64,000 bases of DNA from Shewanella khirikhana (GCF_003957745.1 NZ_CP020373.1:2170001-2234000), one strand, 5' to 3'; shown: positions 36,006-45,696, counted from the first letter of the stretch. Translations and numbers: made by a program. The notes: generated by a model from the sequence alone, not told the origin.

Positions 36006-37229
36006 TTAACTGGCTTGTTTACGCTCCGCCGCTTCACAGGCTGCTGCGGTAAAAAGCACGTCGGTGGAGCTATTCAGCGCGGTCTCGGCACTGTCCTGAA
36101 TGACACCAATGGTAAAGCCTACCGCCACCACCTGCATGGCAACATCGTTGGAAATACCAAAGAGTGAACAGGCCAGCGGGATCAGCAGTAAGGAACCACC
36201 GGCTACGCCAGAGGCGCCGCAGGCCGATACCGCCGCAATCACACTTAGCAGCAGCGCCGTGGCCAAATCCACCTCAATTCCGAGGGTATGCACCGCCGCC
36301 AGCGTCAGCACTGTGATGGTGATGGCAGCGCCTGCCATATTAATGGTGGCACCAAGGGGAATAGACACCGAATAGGTGTCTTCATGCAGCTTCAAACGCT
36401 CGCACAGCGCCATGTTCACCGGAATGTTGGCCGCGCTTGAGCGGGTGAAAAAGGCCGTCACGCCACTTTCGCGCAGGCACTTGAATACCAGCGGATAAGG
36501 GTTACGACGAATTTTCAAAAACACGATCAGCGGATTGACCACAAAGGCGATAACCGCCATGGCTCCCAGCAATACACCCAGCAGTCGGGCATAGGCAGTG
36601 AGCGCCTCAAATCCGGTTTGAGCAAAGGTAGCAGCCACCAGGCCGAAAATACCAATGGGCGCCAAACGAATGATAAAACGCACCAGCTGGGATACCCCGT
36701 GGCTCACATCGTGCAGCACGGTTTTGGTGGCAGCACTGGCGTGACGCAACACCACACCAAGCCCCACACCCCAGGCAAGAATGCCGATATAGTTGGCATT
36801 GATAAGCGCATTCACCGGGTTATCCACCAGCTTGAACAGCAGAGTGTTCAATACTTCGCTGATCCCCTGTGGCGGATTGGAGCCGGAGGCGGCATCAATC
36901 AAAATCAGGCTGGTTGGAAAGGCAAAACTCATCAGTACCGCGGTAAGTGCCGCCGCAAAGGTGCCAATCAAATACAGCACAACAATGGGGCCCATATTGG
37001 TCTGTGAGCCGGTTTGCTGATTGGCGATAGACGCAGCCACCAGCACAAACACCAGCACAGGGGCAATGGCCTTAAGCGCACTGACGAAAAGGTCACCAAG
37101 AAAGGCGACCTGATTGGCGGTCGACGGACTGTAAGCTGCAAGCGCGCCACCGGCGAGGATCCCCACAAAAATTTGCAGCACCAGGCTGCCACCGGCAACA
37201 TTTGCCAGCAATGATTTTTCAGTACTCAT
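36006..37229 (-). CDS. sstT: SstT, sodium-dependent serine/threonine transporter
   Basis: A 407-residue DAACS-family symporter, importing serine and threonine with Na+. Eight or more hydrophobic segments and two hairpin loops are visible. The diagnostic stretches are FTRSSAANIPVNMALCE, IPLGATINMAGAAITITV and CGASGVAGGSLLLIPLACSLFG. Length equals that of E. coli SstT (414) within a few residues. Monocistronic, ended by a strong terminator. Confidence 0.95.
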   Translation of the reverse strand: MSTEKSLLANVAGGSLVLQIFVGILAGGALAAYSPSTANQVAFLGDLFVSALKAIAPVLVFVLVAASIANQQTGSQTNMGPIVVLYLIGTFAAALTAVLMSFAFPTSLILIDAASGSNPPQGISEVLNTLLFKLVDNPVNALINANYIGILAWGVGLGVVLRHASAATKTVLHDVSHGVSQLVRFIIRLAPIGIFGLVAATFAQTGFEALTAYARLLGVLLGAMAVIAFVVNPLIVFLKIRRNPYPLVFKCLRESGVTAFFTRSSAANIPVNMALCERLKLHEDTYSVSIPLGATINMAGAAITITVLTLAAVHTLGIEVDLATALLLSVIAAVSACGASGVAGGSLLLIPLACSLFGISNDVAMQVVAVGFTIGVIQDSAETALNSSTDVLFTAAACEAAERKQAS

Positions 37230-37525
37230 GACTTGACCTGTCGTTATTATCGTTATGTGCCTTGACGGCAGAATGGCACTGATATGTTGGAAAGCTCAGT
37301 GCCTGGCTTTGGGTTTTATCGAAACTGAGCGACTTTGTCCAGCAAAGGCCTGATAAAGGCCCGCCTGAGCCGGGTTGGGATACCCCAGCGTTGCATTTTA
37401 CTTGCATTCACTCAACATCTGCTGAGCCTAACCACGTTAGCGCCCGCGATTGTAGTTGTCGCCTCAACCATGGCTGTGAGGATAGCTGGGGCGGCAACAG
37501 TGTCTCAAGCTCAGAAATGTGTCAC
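37230..37525. other. Gene-free region between cheV and sstT
   Basis: Just under 300 nt containing the sstT promoter region and the cheV 3' end. I see no clear terminator or operator. Confidence 0.5.
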
Positions 37526-38428
37526 TCAGGCATTCGCGAGCTGAGCTTTACTTTCAACGCCGCGCAGCATGGCGGAAATCAGCTCCTGGGCATCGAACTT
37601 GGTCAGGGCTTCATCTGCCCCAACCTGCCGTGCCTGGCTGACGCTGATTTCGCTGGAAAGCGAGGTGTGCAAAATAATGTAAGCCGATGCCAGCCGGTTA
37701 TCGTTTTTCACCTCAAATGCCAGCTCGTAACCATCGAGCCCAGGCATTTCGATGTCGCTTACCAGAATATCCACCGGATGCCGGGCCTCGGCGTTCTGGC
37801 TCATAATTTCCAGCGCATCGCGGCCGTTGGACGCCACCTGATAGTGAATATTGATGGCATCCAGCGCATCCGACAGCTGCTTTCTGGCGACTTTGGAGTC
37901 GTCCACCAGCAAGATATTCATGGGTTTAAGCTGCTCGCGCTGCACATCGGTCAAAATACCAATGCGTCTGTCTTCCTTGATGGGGAAAATTTTCGACAGC
38001 AGCAACTCTACATCCAGCAGCTGCACCAAGGCATCCTGATAGCGGGTCACACCGGTGAGGAAGGCATTACGGCCGAGGTTATCCGGCGGCGGCAGAATGT
38101 CGCGCCAGTTGCACTCAATAATCTTGTCGATACCGCGCACCAAAAAGCCAATCACCATCCGCTGACAGTCGGTGATGATGATAAAGCTCTTTTGCTTTTC
38201 TTCTTCGCTGATTGGCGGGTAGCCCACAGCCGCAGCCATATCAATAACTGAAATGGTATGGCCCCTCACTGTGGCCGTCCCCAGCACCGCCGGATGGGAC
38301 TGGGGTAAGGCGTTTAAGTGGGTGTAAGGCACCAGCTCACGGATTTTAAGGGTGCCCATGGCAAACAGCTGCCGGCGGCTAAGATGAAATAACAGTAACC
38401 CCTGAGACTGACTGGCTTTACTTTTCAT
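37526..38428 (-). CDS. cheV: CheV-type chemotaxis protein (CheW + receiver)
   Basis: A 300-residue coupling protein. Residues about 10-160 form a CheW domain (LLLFHLSRRQLFAMGTLKIRELV; GTATVRGHTISVIDMAAAVG). Residues about 170-295 form a response-regulator receiver: acidic pair in LLVDDSKVARK, phospho-acceptor Asp225 in ILVSDIEMPGLDG, and Lys in LTKFDAQEL. It couples chemoreceptors to CheA and adapts by phosphorylation. A GGGGAG ribosome site precedes the ATG. It stands alone, away from a che operon. Confidence 0.93.
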   Translation of the reverse strand: MKSKASQSQGLLLFHLSRRQLFAMGTLKIRELVPYTHLNALPQSHPAVLGTATVRGHTISVIDMAAAVGYPPISEEEKQKSFIIITDCQRMVIGFLVRGIDKIIECNWRDILPPPDNLGRNAFLTGVTRYQDALVQLLDVELLLSKIFPIKEDRRIGILTDVQREQLKPMNILLVDDSKVARKQLSDALDAINIHYQVASNGRDALEIMSQNAEARHPVDILVSDIEMPGLDGYELAFEVKNDNRLASAYIILHTSLSSEISVSQARQVGADEALTKFDAQELISAMLRGVESKAQLANA

Positions 38429-38520
38429 AACTCCCCTTCACATCTGCCGCCACTTGGCGGCATTGGGACGGCCAATGCCATCCCGCAACAACGCATCATC
38501 ACAACCGTGCTGCAGCATGG

Positions 38521-40047
38521 CTACAGCTGAGACTCCAGTGGCAGCAGCGACAGCACATCGGCCATAAAACGGCGCCAGAATCCGGCCTGAGGCTCAGCAT
38601 AAAGTATCTGGCCGGTTTTTAAATCCTGCCACTGCAAACCATCATCAGCCAGGCTCACCTTATAGGTGTTTTTGCCAAGAAATGTCGGCAGCCAGGCCAG
38701 CATCTGCTGATTGAGTTCACTCTGGTCAACCCATACGCCCATCTCGGTGTTGAGCCAGGCCGAGCGGGGGTCGAAATTAAACGAGCCGACAAACAGCGCC
38801 TGGTCGTCGAACAAAAAGCTTTTGGCATGCAGACTGGAGCGGGAACTGCCCTTCCAGGAATGACTGGGCTTGCGGCCAGTGGCTTTGACTTCATACAGGG
38901 TAACTCCGCCGCGAAGCAGCGCCTCGCGATAGCCCTGATAACCCGAATGCACCGCCAGCACGTCGGTAGCGGCGAGGCTATTGGTGATCACAATCACTTC
39001 AATACCCCGTGCCGCCATGTCATTGAGCAGCTTGACGCCATTGTCGGTGGGCACAAAATACGGGGAGAAGATCACCAGTCGCTGCTTAACGTCAGCAAAG
39101 GCCTCAAGCAGCGGCTTAATCATCCACTCATCGGCCTGGCCCTGATGCTTATCGGGCGGATCGGCAAACACAGTCGCCTGGCCCCAAAACCAGCCTATGC
39201 GGTTGTCCGCCATGTGCCGAAGCAATGGCGACTTGGTGAGTCTTTGAATATAAGGATGTTCTTCAAGCTTCGCCTTTTGGGTATCTATGTTGCTGTAGGC
39301 TGCGGCAAGCTCGTCTTTGGCGTTCTCCAGGCTTGAAAACGCCTCCACCGGATAACTGCTGGCGGCATTCCAGTAGCGGTCAAACTGATCCGAGACTTCA
39401 TCCACCACGGGCCCGGCCATCAGCAAATCCAGATCGCCAAATTCCACCGCTTCGTCGTTGGAGAAATACTCATTGCCGATATTGCGACCGCCCACCACGC
39501 TCAGGCGGTTATCCACCGTCAGCGACTTATTGTGCATTCGATGATTCATACGGGCGAAGTCACCCATAAACGACAAAGCACGCAGGCTGCGATGTGCAGA
39601 CGGGTTATACAGGCGAACGCCGATATTGGGGTGGCTGGACATCACGGCCAGCTGATAGTCAATGTTGGCGCTGGCGGTGTCGTCCAACAGCAGGCGTACC
39701 CGCACGCCGCGCTCGGCCGCTTCCATCAGCTGCCAGGCGAGCAGCCGCCCGGTGTCATCATTACGGAAAATATAATATTGCAGGTCGATACTGCTGCTCG
39801 CCGACTGGATCAATGCCAATCGGGCCACCATGGCATCCAGACCATCAAACAGCGGCAACACCGCGCTTTGACCCGGATGCTGTGACAGCGGCTCGGCCAG
39901 ATAACCGGCAATTAAGCTGTCCTCGGGCGAGGTCAGCTTAATAGATTTTTCCACATCCTTGAGTTCCGGCAGGCTGGCGCAGCCGCCAAGGGTCATGCAG
40001 CCAAAGAGCATCAGCCAGAAAGAGCGACGGGCAGAAGGCCGGGGCAT
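38521..40047 (-). CDS. Phospholipase D family lipoprotein (cardiolipin synthase-like)
   Basis: A 508-residue protein with a lipoprotein signal: hydrophobic stretch FWLMLFGCMTLGGC with the lipobox Cys at residue 23. Two HKD motifs are intact: His172-Lys174-Asp179 (HNKSLTVDN) and His407-Lys409-Asp414 (HAKSFLFDD), each followed by a GG/GS motif (VVGGRN, VGSFNFDPRS). This makes a complete PLD active site. It could be a phospholipase or a cardiolipin synthase relative (ClsC-like) at the envelope. The next gene upstream is a tyrosine-type phosphatase, 30 nt away; in E. coli ClsC is partnered by a macrodomain protein, not seen here. Confidence 0.9.
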   Translation of the reverse strand: MPRPSARRSFWLMLFGCMTLGGCASLPELKDVEKSIKLTSPEDSLIAGYLAEPLSQHPGQSAVLPLFDGLDAMVARLALIQSASSSIDLQYYIFRNDDTGRLLAWQLMEAAERGVRVRLLLDDTASANIDYQLAVMSSHPNIGVRLYNPSAHRSLRALSFMGDFARMNHRMHNKSLTVDNRLSVVGGRNIGNEYFSNDEAVEFGDLDLLMAGPVVDEVSDQFDRYWNAASSYPVEAFSSLENAKDELAAAYSNIDTQKAKLEEHPYIQRLTKSPLLRHMADNRIGWFWGQATVFADPPDKHQGQADEWMIKPLLEAFADVKQRLVIFSPYFVPTDNGVKLLNDMAARGIEVIVITNSLAATDVLAVHSGYQGYREALLRGGVTLYEVKATGRKPSHSWKGSSRSSLHAKSFLFDDQALFVGSFNFDPRSAWLNTEMGVWVDQSELNQQMLAWLPTFLGKNTYKVSLADDGLQWQDLKTGQILYAEPQAGFWRRFMADVLSLLPLESQL

Positions 40048-40077
40048 GAGTTTGAATTCCTTTCAATATCAATTGGA

Positions 40078-40545
40078 TTAATCTTGCAACGAATATAACA
40101 CATCGTACACCAATTGATCCCAGCCATCGGCAGAAAACGCCTGTTCCCGCAAGCTTCGCACCTGACTGACCGCATGTACAGGCGCTGCGCCGCGGCGCAT
40201 CATGTAGGCCGCCAGCAACAGGCCGGTTCTGTCGTTACCCAGGGCACAGTGCACCAGCACGGGCACGGATTTGGCCTCCCAGGTATCAATCCAGTTAAGG
40301 CTTTCCTGTATCACCTGAGTGTAAAGCTGCAGGTCTTCATCCCGCGGAGGCACATTGCGCGGCAGTGGCCGGTGTAGATGGGCAATACCCGCCGCCGGCA
40401 GCGCCGCCGGATCGCCAATGTCGTCGGAAAACGACACCAAGGCACCAATACCGGCCTGTTTCAGTTCGCCCAGATCCCAGGGCTCAAAGCAAGGGCCGCA
40501 GCGTCCTGCCAGCACCCCATCAACCATCCAATACAGGTGTTTCAT
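40078..40545 (-). CDS. Dual-specificity / tyrosine-type protein phosphatase
   Basis: About 155 residues. The signature CX5R loop is VHCALGNDRTG, with Cys and Arg present, preceded by the general-acid region. The start is uncertain: ATG at 40545 (MKHLYWMVDG) or two codons earlier, both after GACGGGG; a longer frame reaches 40575. It lies 30 nt upstream of the PLD lipoprotein gene on the same strand. Substrate may be a phosphoprotein or a phospholipid head group such as phosphatidylglycerophosphate (PTPMT-like), which would suit the PLD neighbour (inference). Confidence 0.83.
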   Translation of the reverse strand: MKHLYWMVDGVLAGRCGPCFEPWDLGELKQAGIGALVSFSDDIGDPAALPAAGIAHLHRPLPRNVPPRDEDLQLYTQVIQESLNWIDTWEAKSVPVLVHCALGNDRTGLLLAAYMMRRGAAPVHAVSQVRSLREQAFSADGWDQLVYDVLYSLQD

Positions 40546-40637
40546 CGTCATCCCCGTCAGGTGTAATGGGGCCATTATGCCAGATTGGACAGCGAAGGGG
40601 ATTTGATAGAGCGCAGTATTTTTTCCAATAGCGTGCG

Positions 40638-41171
40638 TTAAAACGCCAACTGGCGGGATTCGAGCGACAACAGGCTGGACTTCATCTCAAGGCCCCAGGC
40701 ATACCCGGTCAAACTGCCGCCTTTGCCTATCACCCGGTGGCACGGCACTATGATGGCGATGGGGTTGGCGCCATTGGCAGCGCCGACGGCTCTGACTGCC
40801 TTGGGGCGTGCTATGCGGTTGGCAATGTCGCTGTAGCTGCAGGTTTCACCAAATGGAATGGCCGCCAGCGCCCGCCAGACATCGCGCTGAAAATCAGTGC
40901 CCTTCGGCGCCAGCGTCAGCTCAAAAGTGTCAAGGTTACCGGCAAAGTAGTCTCCAAGCTGCGCACAGGCTGCGTGCAAATGCACCTGTGCAGCCTCGAT
41001 GCTGCCTGCACAGGCGCCCTGCTCTGCCGTGAGTGTTGGCGATGCAACCAGATGCATCAGCCCTGCCGCACTGGCACCCAGCCAAAGGGGGCCTAGCGGT
41101 GAATGAAGCTCGCACAGGGCCACGCAGGGCGCCGGAGTGGCAAAGGTGAGCCTGGTTTGCTTGGTTGTCAT
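40638..41171 (-). CDS. ogt: Methylated-DNA-[protein]-cysteine S-methyltransferase
   Basis: A 177-residue suicide DNA repair protein that takes methyl groups from O6-methylguanine. The acceptor Cys144 is in IVPCHRVIG; the helix-turn-helix segment FGETCSYSDIANRIARPKAVRAVGAANG and Arg finger are present. Length and the extra N-terminal domain match Ogt. It lies 58 nt behind the Ada/AlkA gene, forming an alkylation-repair pair. Confidence 0.92.
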   Translation of the reverse strand: MTTKQTRLTFATPAPCVALCELHSPLGPLWLGASAAGLMHLVASPTLTAEQGACAGSIEAAQVHLHAACAQLGDYFAGNLDTFELTLAPKGTDFQRDVWRALAAIPFGETCSYSDIANRIARPKAVRAVGAANGANPIAIIVPCHRVIGKGGSLTGYAWGLEMKSSLLSLESRQLAF

Positions 41172-41229
41172 ATGCTTATCCTTTTCAATATATTGGCGAG
41201 CGGCTTTGCTGCTATTTGTCCGAGCGGTT

Positions 41230-42738
41230 TTACTGCTGTGGTTGGCATGTTAAATCCATATGCCACAGCGCCAGGGTTAAGTAACTGCCCCAGGGTGATG
41301 CACCTTTGACAAGCGCATCCTGCGCCGCAACTGCCTGTGTCACTATCCCCAGTGCAGCCAGGCGCTGACGCACCACCAGATCCCCGGTCAGTAGCACATC
41401 CGGCTCAGATAATCCGCGCATTCGCGCGTAGCTGACGGTCCATGGGCCTATGCCTTTCACCGCCAGCAGCGCTTCCGCGCTGGGCTCAGTATCCCTGAAT
41501 GCCGCCGCCAGTGCCTGCAGCGCAAGTTTGCGGGCGCCGGGCATTTTCAGGCTTTCAAGGCTCGCACACTCAACAGCGCTGGGCTCAGGAAACACCCGGC
41601 AGCGGCGGCCGCCAAGTTCAACATACCCCGAGGTTTCGTCTACCAACCGATTCAATAGTTGGGTGGCCTGCACCAGGCTTACCTGTTGTCCAAGTACTGC
41701 CCGGCAACTTGCCTCGAAAAAACTGCCGGCACCGGGCAGCGGCATCACAGGCAGCGATGGCTGAGGCATCGCGGAAGCCGCGTCACACGTAGCCACCCGG
41801 CCCAGCAGCGCAGCCATATGCTCACCAATCAGTGGCAGATTGGCATCGATATCGAGTATCCGCTTGATTTCAGCGAGCCACTGGCTGAGTCTGGCGCTGT
41901 CTTTGCCGGGATAGATATGTACTCTCAGCGCATGCTTTTTTGCAACAAGGCTCGCCTCAAACCAGCCTGCTTCGCCTTCAATACGCAGCGTACGGCCATA
42001 GCAAGGCGTGCCATCAGCGCTTAGAAACCACTCGGCACCTTCAATGGCCCGAGCCATAAAAAACTGTCTCAGCGCCATAAAATCATAGGGTGGCCTGAAG
42101 CCCAACATCAGACACAGCCCTTCGCTTTGCCGACTGGCCTGTTTGCAAGGCCGCTTAGACGCCCGCACCTGCCCTGGAGTCAGGTTCAGCGCCACTTTGA
42201 ACACTTCATTGAAGCGGCGCAGTGAACCGTACCCTGCGGCAAAGGCGACATCGGTAATGGACAACTCGGTTTGATGCAGCAGCGCCTTGGCAAGCAGCAA
42301 ACGCCGATAGTCGCCATAGGCCTTGGGAGACATCCCCAGTTGCTCCTGAAACAACTTGCGTAAGTAGCGGCTCCCCACCCCCAGCCTCGCCGCCAGTGCC
42401 TCCATGGCTGCGGCGCCGTCGCTATCCCTCGCATTCAGAGCACCGGCGTCTATCAGCGCCATGGCTCGGTTTAAGGTGGTTGCCGTACCACGCCAGGGGG
42501 CTGAGCCCGGCGCGGATTCCGGACGGCAGCGCAGACAGGGGCGCAATCCGGCGGCCGCTGCCGCCTGCGCTGTCGAGAAGTAACGCACATTTTCTTCTTT
42601 GGGCGACGGCGCCGGACACACCGGGCGGCAGTAGATCCCGGTGGAAAATACACCGGTAAAAAACAGCCCATCGAAGCGCGCATCGCGACTTAAGCGGGCG
42701 CGCTGGCAGGTTTCGGGACTCGGCAGGGACAAAGACAT
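41230..42738 (-). CDS. Ada N-terminal domain / AraC HTH / AlkA glycosylase fusion
   Basis: A 502-residue protein with three parts. Residues 15-75 form the Ada methyl-phosphotriester domain with zinc ligands Cys37, Cys41, Cys68 and Cys71. Residues about 85-195 form an AraC-type DNA-binding domain (LGMSPKAYGDYRRLLLAKALL; ITDVAFAAGYGSLRRFNEVFK). Residues about 205-500 are an AlkA-like 3-methyladenine glycosylase with the helix-hairpin-helix VKGIGPWTVSYARMRGL and catalytic Asp453. It is predicted both to sense alkyl damage by methylation at Cys37 and to remove alkylated bases. The O6-methyltransferase half of E. coli Ada is provided by the next gene, ogt. An Ada-box-like sequence precedes it. Confidence 0.92.
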   Translation of the reverse strand: MSLSLPSPETCQRARLSRDARFDGLFFTGVFSTGIYCRPVCPAPSPKEENVRYFSTAQAAAAAGLRPCLRCRPESAPGSAPWRGTATTLNRAMALIDAGALNARDSDGAAAMEALAARLGVGSRYLRKLFQEQLGMSPKAYGDYRRLLLAKALLHQTELSITDVAFAAGYGSLRRFNEVFKVALNLTPGQVRASKRPCKQASRQSEGLCLMLGFRPPYDFMALRQFFMARAIEGAEWFLSADGTPCYGRTLRIEGEAGWFEASLVAKKHALRVHIYPGKDSARLSQWLAEIKRILDIDANLPLIGEHMAALLGRVATCDAASAMPQPSLPVMPLPGAGSFFEASCRAVLGQQVSLVQATQLLNRLVDETSGYVELGGRRCRVFPEPSAVECASLESLKMPGARKLALQALAAAFRDTEPSAEALLAVKGIGPWTVSYARMRGLSEPDVLLTGDLVVRQRLAALGIVTQAVAAQDALVKGASPWGSYLTLALWHMDLTCQPQQ

Positions 42739-42752
42739 GGTCTTTCCTTAGC

Positions 42753-42769
42753 ATTTGCGCTTTGGTTGT
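42753..42769 (-). promoter_or_regulatory. Ada box upstream of the Ada/AlkA fusion
   Basis: On the minus strand AAAGCGCAA (42755-42763) is identical to the core of the E. coli ada operator, with AAC-N6-GCAA in place of AAT-N6-GCAA. It ends 16 nt before the ATG. Methylated Ada protein binding here would activate the operon. Confidence 0.55.
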
Positions 42770-42930
42770 GGCGCTATTAGCTTAATGGCTTCACTCTACC
42801 GCAGCCGCCCTGCACCAACCAGCGGAAATCGGCCCTCAATATCAGTCGCTGAAAAAACAACACGCCGCCGGTATTTGCGATATGCTGTGCCATCAGTAAA
42901 TGCAACTCGTTATCTATTAAGACATTGCCA

Positions 42931-44769
42931 ATGAAAACCCTGTTTCGACTGTTCGAGCGCTGGACCACTGCCCTGCCCGAATCGGATGCTTCGCAGCCAC
43001 CGTCAACCCTGTTTGCTTTTTGTCGTCATTACACCAAAGGCTTTGAAATTCCGCTCATTTGCATGTCGGTGCTCACCGCCATCCTCGCCATGCTCGAAGT
43101 GTCCTTATTCGGATTTATGGGGCAATTAGTTGATTGGCTTGCCAATAAAGACCCCGGCAGCCTGCTCCAGGATGAAGGCGCTTATCTGCTTGGAATGACC
43201 CTGCTGGTGCTTGTCGCCATTCCTATTTTAGTGCTGTTGCACGCGCTGATTGCCTACCAAAGCTTGCTGGGTAATTACCCCATGTCGATTCGCTGGCTTG
43301 CACACCGCTATTTGCTGAAGCAAAGCATTGGTTTTTATCAGAATGAATTTGCCGGGCGAATTGCGACCAAGGTGATGCAGTCGGCGCTGGCGGTGCGGGA
43401 AACCGTGATGAAGCTGCTCGATGTGGCCGTCTACATTCTCGTGTATTTCACCTCGATGCTGGTCATCATTGCCAGCAGTGACTGGCGGCTGATGATCCCG
43501 ATGTTGGTATGGCTTGGGATCTATATTGGCCTGCAAATTTACTTTATTCCGCGGCTGAAACGCGTCTCTACCGAGCAGGCGGATGCGCGTTCCACCATGA
43601 CCGGACGCATTGTCGACAGCTACACCAATATTTCCACCGTGAAGCTGTTTTCCCACACCCAGCGTGAAGCGGATTATGCCCGCGACGCCATGGGCGGCTT
43701 TTTGGATACCGTGTACCGGCAAATGCGCCTGGTGACCGGGCTCAATGTCAGCGTGCAAATCATCAACTATGTGCTGGTCTTTGCCGTGGCGGCAATCGCG
43801 ATTGCGCTGTGGACCGAGCAGGCCATCACCATTGGCGCCATTGCCATTGCAGTCAGCCTGGCGCTGCGCCTCAACGGCATGAGTCAGTGGATCATGTGGG
43901 AAGTAAGCTCGCTGTTTGAAAACATTGGCACAGTGGTGGATGGTATGAATACCCTGTCCAAACCCACGCAAATTAAGGACGCCCCCAATGCCAAGGCGCT
44001 GCAGGTCAGTAAAGGGGAAATCCACTATCAGGGCGTGAGCTTCCACTATGGCGAAGGCAGTGGCGTAATTGAAGGATTGGAGCTCAATATCCGCCCAGGC
44101 GAGAAGGTGGGCCTGGTTGGTCGCTCGGGCGCCGGTAAGTCGACCCTGGTGAACCTGCTGATGCGCTTTTACGATGTTGAGAAAGGCGAAATCCGTATCG
44201 ATAATCAAGCGATTCAGGAAGTTACTCAGGATTCGCTGCGGGCCCACATCGGCATGGTGACCCAGGATACTTCGCTGTTGCACCGCACTATTCGCGAGAA
44301 CATCCTTTATGGTCGTCCCGATGCCAGCGAAGAAGAACTTAACAATGCCATCGACCGGGCTCAGGCACGGGAGTTTATCGAGCAGCTAAGCGACCCATCA
44401 GGCAACCACGGTTTGGATGCCATGGTGGGCGAGCGTGGCGTGAAGCTTTCCGGCGGCCAGCGCCAGCGCATTGCCATTGCCCGGGTGCTGCTGAAAGACG
44501 CGCCCATTCTGATCTTGGATGAAGCCACCTCGGCGCTCGACTCGGAAGTGGAAGCGGCGATTCAGGAAAGCCTGTATCAACTGATGGAAGGTAAAACCGT
44601 GATTGCCATTGCCCACCGACTGTCGACCATCGCCGCCATGGATCGCCTTATCGTGCTCGATAACGGCAAAATCGTTGAACAAGGCAGCCACAAAGAGCTG
44701 GTCGCACACGGCGGGATTTATGCCCAGCTGTGGGCACATCAGACTGGCGGTTTCCTCGGCACCGAGTAA
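42931..44769 (+). CDS. ABC transporter, fused permease and ATPase (MsbA-like exporter)
   Basis: A 612-residue half-transporter. About six membrane segments lie in residues 40-330, followed by a nucleotide-binding domain with Walker A GRSGAGKST, signature LSGGQ and Walker B ILILDEATSALDS, then the H-loop AHRLST. It exports an unknown substrate as a homodimer. I start at ATG 42931; a TTG two codons earlier is less likely. Single gene with its own terminator. Confidence 0.92.
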   Translation: MKTLFRLFERWTTALPESDASQPPSTLFAFCRHYTKGFEIPLICMSVLTAILAMLEVSLFGFMGQLVDWLANKDPGSLLQDEGAYLLGMTLLVLVAIPILVLLHALIAYQSLLGNYPMSIRWLAHRYLLKQSIGFYQNEFAGRIATKVMQSALAVRETVMKLLDVAVYILVYFTSMLVIIASSDWRLMIPMLVWLGIYIGLQIYFIPRLKRVSTEQADARSTMTGRIVDSYTNISTVKLFSHTQREADYARDAMGGFLDTVYRQMRLVTGLNVSVQIINYVLVFAVAAIAIALWTEQAITIGAIAIAVSLALRLNGMSQWIMWEVSSLFENIGTVVDGMNTLSKPTQIKDAPNAKALQVSKGEIHYQGVSFHYGEGSGVIEGLELNIRPGEKVGLVGRSGAGKSTLVNLLMRFYDVEKGEIRIDNQAIQEVTQDSLRAHIGMVTQDTSLLHRTIRENILYGRPDASEEELNNAIDRAQAREFIEQLSDPSGNHGLDAMVGERGVKLSGGQRQRIAIARVLLKDAPILILDEATSALDSEVEAAIQESLYQLMEGKTVIAIAHRLSTIAAMDRLIVLDNGKIVEQGSHKELVAHGGIYAQLWAHQTGGFLGTE

Positions 44770-44781
44770 CAAAACTTCGAT

Positions 44782-44810
44782 AAAAAAGCTCAGCCAAGGC
44801 TGAGCTTTTT
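44782..44810 (+). terminator. Intrinsic terminator after the ABC exporter
   Basis: Hairpin AAAAAGCTCAGCC / GGCTGAGCTTTTT with a 2-nt loop. Confidence 0.87.
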
Positions 44811-45062
44811 ATTACCCGCAGTTTTTATTTTCTTTTTGCTTCTCAGGATTGGTTTACAAACGGAGGTGCCGCCAATCATTTTTATCATTGCTGGCAGTAA
44901 TAACCGATTGAGTAGCAGACGAGTGACTGGCCAGGTGACTTTGCAAAGCAGAAGCGACCTGGCAGGCAATGGACAGGTCCAGATTGGGATACGCTTAGAT
45001 ACCGCGAGAAAACAAAATACGGAAAGAAAACGCCAGCCTGGCCAACAGAACTGAAAGCCTAA
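44811..45062. other. Gene-free stretch between the ABC exporter and the tRNA operon
   Basis: About 250 nt with no gene I can support. Small ORFs on both strands lack ribosome sites. Confidence 0.5.
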
Positions 45063-45092
45063 AAAGAAAAAACCACCCGATTGGGTGGTTTG
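45063..45092 (-). terminator. Terminator of the tRNA operon
   Basis: On the minus strand AACCACCC / GGGTGGTT around AATC is followed by TTTTTTC and TTTTT. It ends the transcript 6 nt after the last tRNA-Ala. Confidence 0.85.
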
Positions 45093-45097
45093 GTATT

Positions 45098-45173
<76 letters not shown>

Positions 45174-45210
45174 GAAATCTTCACTGAATAAGCAAAAACT
45201 TCAGAAAATG

Positions 45211-45286
45211 TGGCATCCCCTAGGGGATTCGAACCCCTGTTACCGCCGTGAAAGGGCGGTGTCCTAGGCCTCTAGACGAAGGGGAC
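45211..45286 (-). tRNA. tRNA-Glu(TTC), copy 1
   Basis: 76 nt with encoded CCA. Anticodon arm CCGCC-CTTTCAC-GGCGG gives TTC. T-arm AGGGG-TTCGAAT-CCCCT, acceptor GTCCCCT/AGGGGAT, discriminator G. Confidence 0.97.
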
Positions 45287-45320
45287 CCCGGACTCACGAT
45301 TAACGCTGTGAACACGTATT

Positions 45321-45396
<76 letters not shown>

Positions 45397-45433
45397 GAAA
45401 TCTTCACTGAATAAGCAAAAACTTCAGAAAATG

Positions 45434-45510
45434 TGGCATCCACTGGATACCGCCGTGCCATCCAAGATAGCGCGGTGTCCCACCGCCCGAGGGCTTTAGA
45501 ACAGAAAATG
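45434..45510 (-). pseudogene. tRNA-Glu-like remnant A
   Basis: 77 nt inserted in the Ala-Glu spacer. It starts TGGCATCC like the tRNA-Glu end (plus-strand view), contains TACCGCCGTG and CGGTGTCC as in its anticodon region, and ends with the same AGAAAATG spacer. No cloverleaf can form; the T-arm is lost and the anticodon loop is scrambled. Spacers without it are 77 nt shorter (113 versus 190 nt from Ala to Glu). Confidence 0.65.
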
Positions 45511-45586
45511 TGGCATCCCCTAGGGGATTCGAACCCCTGTTACCGCCGTGAAAGGGCGGTGTCCTAGGCCTCTAGACGAAGGGGAC
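45511..45586 (-). tRNA. tRNA-Glu(TTC), copy 2
   Basis: Identical to copy 1, including CCA. Confidence 0.97.
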
Positions 45587-45620
45587 CCCGGACTCACGAT
45601 TAACGCCATGAACACGTATT

Positions 45621-45696
<76 letters not shown>

